Positions 44,059 to 46,721 of a stretch of DNA of 46,721 nt are shown here, piece after piece. Every line of letters begins with the position of its first letter. Position 1 is the stretch's first letter. This DNA is from Sphingobacterium sp. (GTDB lineage Bacteria > Bacteroidota > Bacteroidia > Sphingobacteriales > Sphingobacteriaceae). Where the stretch lies: NCBI GenBank assembly GCA_031277715.1, contig JAITLW010000007.1, positions 1 to 46,721 on the forward strand. Direction: 5' to 3'. The notes beneath the pieces were generated by a model. It had not been told where the DNA came from, searched no databases, and saw only the letters and a program-made list of their open reading frames with translations. The position numbers and the translations under genes were made by a program.

Positions 44059-44877
44059 ATGAGAAATATCAGATGGAGCATGGTTTTTTACGTTTTCTTA
44101 GGTCTAGTGATCTTTGTAGGCTTAGCTATGCTTATGAGTCTGGTGTCGAAGAAGGATAGCCAACAGCTATGTAAAGAGTTGAAGGTAGTTGTGGAGGGTA
44201 AGGAAACATTTATCGACCAGCAGGATATTTCGAAGATGATCGACCAGAAATTCGGGTCGGTTGTCGGAAAAGATTTGGCAGGTATAAAAGTGCAACAGAT
44301 AGAAGAAGCGATCGAGATGTTGCCCTATGTGTCTAATGCGGAAGTGCATCTAGATATGGATGGGACGATGCAGGTCACGGTACAGCAACGCGAAGTGGTA
44401 TTGCGCGTGATCAACAAAGCCGGACGTGAGTACTATGTGGACCGCTTGGGTAAAAAAGTTCCTGTGACATTGAAATATGTGCCGCATGTGATGGTAGCCA
44501 ATGGCAATATCAGTGAAGGGTATAAGCAGCCGCTGGAGATGGTCGAGTCCAAGTTAGTCCAGGATTTGGTACGTATAGCTGGGCATGTTCGAGGTGATAA
44601 TCTTTGGGAAAACCAAATTGTACAGATTTTTGTCAATGAACAGCGGGATATCGAATTGATTCCACGCGTAGGGCGGGAAGTCTTGGTGATCGGTTCGGCA
44701 GATTCTCTAGATTATAAGTTGAGAAGGCTAGAAGTGTATTACAAGAATATTCTGCCTAAGGTAGGCAGTGAGGCCTATGAAAAAGTGAACGTCAAGTATG
44801 GCGGTCAGATCATCTGCGAGCGCAGGGGGAACTGGTTTATCGACAGTTTGCAGATGAAAATAAATATGAAAAATTAA
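44059..44877 (+). CDS. ftsQ: Cell division protein FtsQ
   Basis: A bitopic divisome protein bridging early and late division proteins. The 272-residue product has a short cytoplasmic tail, a membrane helix (about 8-28; MVFYVFLGLVIFVGLAMLMS) and a POTRA-like domain (about 38-105; VEGKETFIDQQDISKMID, LPYVSNAEVHLDMDGTMQV), followed by the FtsQ beta domain. Sequence conservation is low, as usual for the family; the place between murC and ftsA is decisive. A 12-bp tandem repeat lies between its stop and ftsA. Confidence 0.88.
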   Translation: MRNIRWSMVFYVFLGLVIFVGLAMLMSLVSKKDSQQLCKELKVVVEGKETFIDQQDISKMIDQKFGSVVGKDLAGIKVQQIEEAIEMLPYVSNAEVHLDMDGTMQVTVQQREVVLRVINKAGREYYVDRLGKKVPVTLKYVPHVMVANGNISEGYKQPLEMVESKLVQDLVRIAGHVRGDNLWENQIVQIFVNEQRDIELIPRVGREVLVIGSADSLDYKLRRLEVYYKNILPKVGSEAYEKVNVKYGGQIICERRGNWFIDSLQMKINMKN

Positions 44878-44880
44878 CAA

Positions 44881-44912
44881 TACAGCATAATATACAGCAT
44901 AATATACAGCAT
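44881..44912 (+). repeat. 12-bp tandem repeat in ftsQ-ftsA spacer
   Basis: TACAGCATAATA occurs at 44881-44892 and 44893-44904 exactly, and a third partial copy (TACAGCAT, 44905-44912) runs directly into the ftsA ATG at 44913. There is no Shine-Dalgarno. Confidence 0.8.
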
Positions 44913-46277
44913 ATGAAACCAAGAATTACAGACATTGAAAGAGAGAATCCAATCATCGTAGGATTGGATATCGGTACAACAAAGATTTGTGTTACTGTAG
45001 GGAGACGCAGTGGTTCGAATAAAATTGAGTTGTTGGGCGTTGGTAAAGCCGAATCTGCAGGAGTAAACCGTGGCGTGGTCGCTAATATTCAAAAGACCGT
45101 ATTCAGTATCAGGGAAGCAGTTTCCTCGGCTGAAGGACAGTCCAATGTGGATATTAAGGTCGTGAATATCGGTATTGCAGGTCAGCACATCAAGAGCATC
45201 CAACATCGCGGTATTTTGACCAAAAGCGATGATGATGAAATAGGTAGAATCGATGTAGAACGATTGATTTCGGATATGTATAAATTGGTTCTTCCTCCGG
45301 GAGAAGAGATTATCCATGTCTTGCCTCAGGAGTTTACAATCGATAATGAACCTGGTATCAAAGAACCTATCGGAATGGCAGGGCGTCGTATGGAAGCAAA
45401 TTTCCATATCATCTCTGGACGGGTTACGGATATTAAAAACATCAAGAAGTGCGTTGATAACGCTGATCTTGAAGTTTCGTCCCTGGTGTTGGAGCCTTTA
45501 GCATCTTCCGAAGCTGTATTGGATGATGAAGAAAAAATGGCTGGTGTTGTTCTTGTTGATATTGGTGGAGGTACTACCGACGTGGCTATTTTCCACGAGG
45601 GAATCATCCGTCATACTGCTGTAATTCCATTAGGAGGTAATATTGTAACTGAAGATATTCGTCAAGGTTGTGCTGTACTTAGAAACCAGGCGGAGCAGTT
45701 GAAAGTGAGATACGGATCATCATTGGCGGATGAGAATAAAGAGAATGAGGTAATCTGTGTTCCGGGAATCCGTGGACGTGACTCGAAAGAGATATCGGTC
45801 AAAAACTTGGCTTATATCATTCAGGCACGTATGGAAGAAATCATTGAACACGTATACTACGAAATTAAATCTTCCGGATACGAGGATAAGCTGATCGCAG
45901 GTATTGTTATTACAGGTGGGGGGGCGCAGTTGAAGCATTTGGTGCAGCTGGTCGAGTATATCACGGGAATAGATTGCCGTATCGGTTATCCAAATGAGTA
46001 TCTGGCGAAAACAGATATGTTGAACAAGCAGACATTTGAGGAAATGAAGAGCCCAATGTACGCTACAAGTATTGGTCTTTTGATCAAAGGTATACAGATC
46101 TTGGAAGACGAGGAAGCCGCAAATCACGAAATAGCGAGCAGAAAGACCGAAAAGGTGCAGGTAAAAGAGATTGCCGAGAAGCAAAGTAAAAAGGAGAGCT
46201 GGTTTACGAAAATTATTTCAGAGTTCATTCGCGACAATCAAGAGATTGATGATGACACCTTTATAGGTAAGAAATAA
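44913..46277 (+). CDS. ftsA: Cell division protein FtsA
   Basis: Actin-like ATPase that tethers the FtsZ ring to the membrane. The 454-residue product has IVGLDIGTTKICVTVGRRSG (about 13-32, phosphate 1), the SHS2/1C region (about 95-175), VVLVDIGGGTTDVAIF (about 214-229, phosphate 2) and GIVITGGGAQLKHL (adenosine loop). The C-terminal tail holds SWFTKIISEFIRD (about 433-445), a likely amphipathic membrane-targeting helix. ATG start abuts a 12-bp repeat. It is followed by the ftsZ regulatory region. Confidence 0.95.
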   Translation: MKPRITDIERENPIIVGLDIGTTKICVTVGRRSGSNKIELLGVGKAESAGVNRGVVANIQKTVFSIREAVSSAEGQSNVDIKVVNIGIAGQHIKSIQHRGILTKSDDDEIGRIDVERLISDMYKLVLPPGEEIIHVLPQEFTIDNEPGIKEPIGMAGRRMEANFHIISGRVTDIKNIKKCVDNADLEVSSLVLEPLASSEAVLDDEEKMAGVVLVDIGGGTTDVAIFHEGIIRHTAVIPLGGNIVTEDIRQGCAVLRNQAEQLKVRYGSSLADENKENEVICVPGIRGRDSKEISVKNLAYIIQARMEEIIEHVYYEIKSSGYEDKLIAGIVITGGGAQLKHLVQLVEYITGIDCRIGYPNEYLAKTDMLNKQTFEEMKSPMYATSIGLLIKGIQILEDEEAANHEIASRKTEKVQVKEIAEKQSKKESWFTKIISEFIRDNQEIDDDTFIGKK

Positions 46278-46284
46278 TTTTCAA

Positions 46285-46331
46285 CACAACATGGTTTTTT
46301 CCACATTTTAACAATTGTGGAAAACTGTTGT
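46285..46331. promoter_or_regulatory. ftsA-ftsZ hairpin with two inverted DnaA-box-like sites
   Basis: TTTTCCACA (46297-46305) and TGTGGAAAA (46316-46324) form a perfect 9-bp inverted repeat with a 10-base loop; outer bases ACAACA and TGTTGT extend it. Each arm fits the DnaA box TTWTNCACA in opposite orientation. It could be a DnaA site, an RNA hairpin, or both. Confidence 0.5.
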
Positions 46332-46356
46332 TAATAATTTGGTATTATTACATTCG
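46328..46356 (+). promoter_or_regulatory. Possible ftsZ promoter
   Basis: TTG (46328-46330), 18 bases, TACATTCG (46349-46356), one mismatch from TAnnTTTG, about 50 bases before the ftsZ ATG. Confidence 0.35.
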
Positions 46357-46407
46357 AATTGTTGAGTTTCGTTTTGATCGCTTGGCAGTTCATAAAAATA
46401 GGATATT

Positions 46408-46721
46408 ATGTCGATACAATTTGAAATGTTAAAGGAGCAATCATCTATAATCAAGGTTATAGGTGTAGGTGGTGGCGGTGGTAATGCCGTCAATCACATG
46501 TACAAGCAAGGGATTAGTGGTGTAGATTTTATTGTGTGCAACACAGATGCGCAAGCGCTGGAGTTGAGCCCAATTCCTAACAAAGTACAATTGGGAGCTA
46601 GTCTTACAGAGGGAATGGGAGCTGGTGCAGATCCTGATGTGGGTGAAAACTCTGCTATCGAAAGTATCGACGATATCAAGAGAATGTTAGGCCCCAACAC
46701 AAAGATGTTGTTTATTACTGC
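46408..46721 (+). CDS. ftsZ: Cell division protein FtsZ (partial, 3' end outside window)
   Basis: Tubulin-like GTPase that forms the division ring. Only the first 104 codons are in the window. They show IKVIGVGGGGGNAVNHM (about 15-31), VDFIVCNTDAQALEL (about 39-53) and the GMGAGADPDVGENSA region (about 69-83) of the GTP-binding domain. The GGGTGTG tubulin signature would follow just past the window edge. ATG start with AGGATATT upstream. Its leader holds paired DnaA-box-like sites. Confidence 0.96.
   Translation, partial: MSIQFEMLKEQSSIIKVIGVGGGGGNAVNHMYKQGISGVDFIVCNTDAQALELSPIPNKVQLGASLTEGMGAGADPDVGENSAIESIDDIKRMLGPNTKMLFIT

Overview
This window is chromosomal DNA from a Bacteroidota bacterium, most likely of the family Sphingobacteriaceae (Sphingobacterium or Pedobacter-like). 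The grounds are several promoters of the Bacteroidota type (TTG, about 20 bases, TAnnTTTG), many TonB-C-domain proteins, the gene families themselves (FtsL-like division protein, long MraY, PASTA-bearing division PBP, BFN/UVR protein) and a low-to-moderate GC content. The genus is an inference from family resemblance; no rRNA gene is present to confirm it. No tRNA, CRISPR array, insertion sequence or prophage was seen.

Positions 1-11.8 kb hold envelope and regulatory genes: a TonB energy transducer, an ECF sigma factor overlapping a membrane anti-sigma-like protein that also carries a TonB-like tail, two lipoproteins (one an NlpC/P60 peptidoglycan hydrolase), a leucine-rich-repeat-like protein, a WG-repeat-like gene broken by one missing base, a DoxX-type membrane protein, an XRE regulator, a cysteine-free thioredoxin-fold-like secreted protein and a MORN/TonB-C secreted protein.

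Positions 12.0-15.0 kb are the accessory part: an AraC-family regulator, then a striking non-coding array of about 18 units with an exact 21-bp period (near-palindromic GCTAGC core, variable 11-bp remainder), then two uncharacterised genes (a helical plus fibronectin-III-like protein and an acidic helical protein). The block is flanked on both sides by paralogous MORN/TonB-C genes in the same orientation. The array is the most unusual signal in the window.

Positions 16.2-32.0 kb are mostly housekeeping: an outer-membrane beta-barrel protein, a BFN/UVR protein with a nucleoside permease, the electron transfer flavoprotein pair etfB-etfA, an NlpE-like lipoprotein, a cysteine desulfurase, apolipoprotein N-acyltransferase and PH/SHOCT gene run, rsmI divergent from serS, a LutB-like iron-sulfur protein and aspS. 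Most convergent gene ends carry clear hairpin terminators.

Positions 32.1 kb to the end are the division and cell wall (dcw) cluster in order: mraZ, rsmH, ftsL-like, ftsI (PBP with PASTA), murE, mraY, murD, ftsW, murG, murC, ftsQ, ftsA and the first 104 codons of ftsZ. murF and ddl are absent from the run. Three exact 10-bp-spaced MraZ-type repeats overlap the -33 element of the mraZ promoter. An 11-base word matching a DnaA box occurs upstream of the NlpC/P60 lipoprotein, mraZ and ftsZ, which may tie wall hydrolysis, precursor synthesis and division to one regulator (inference).
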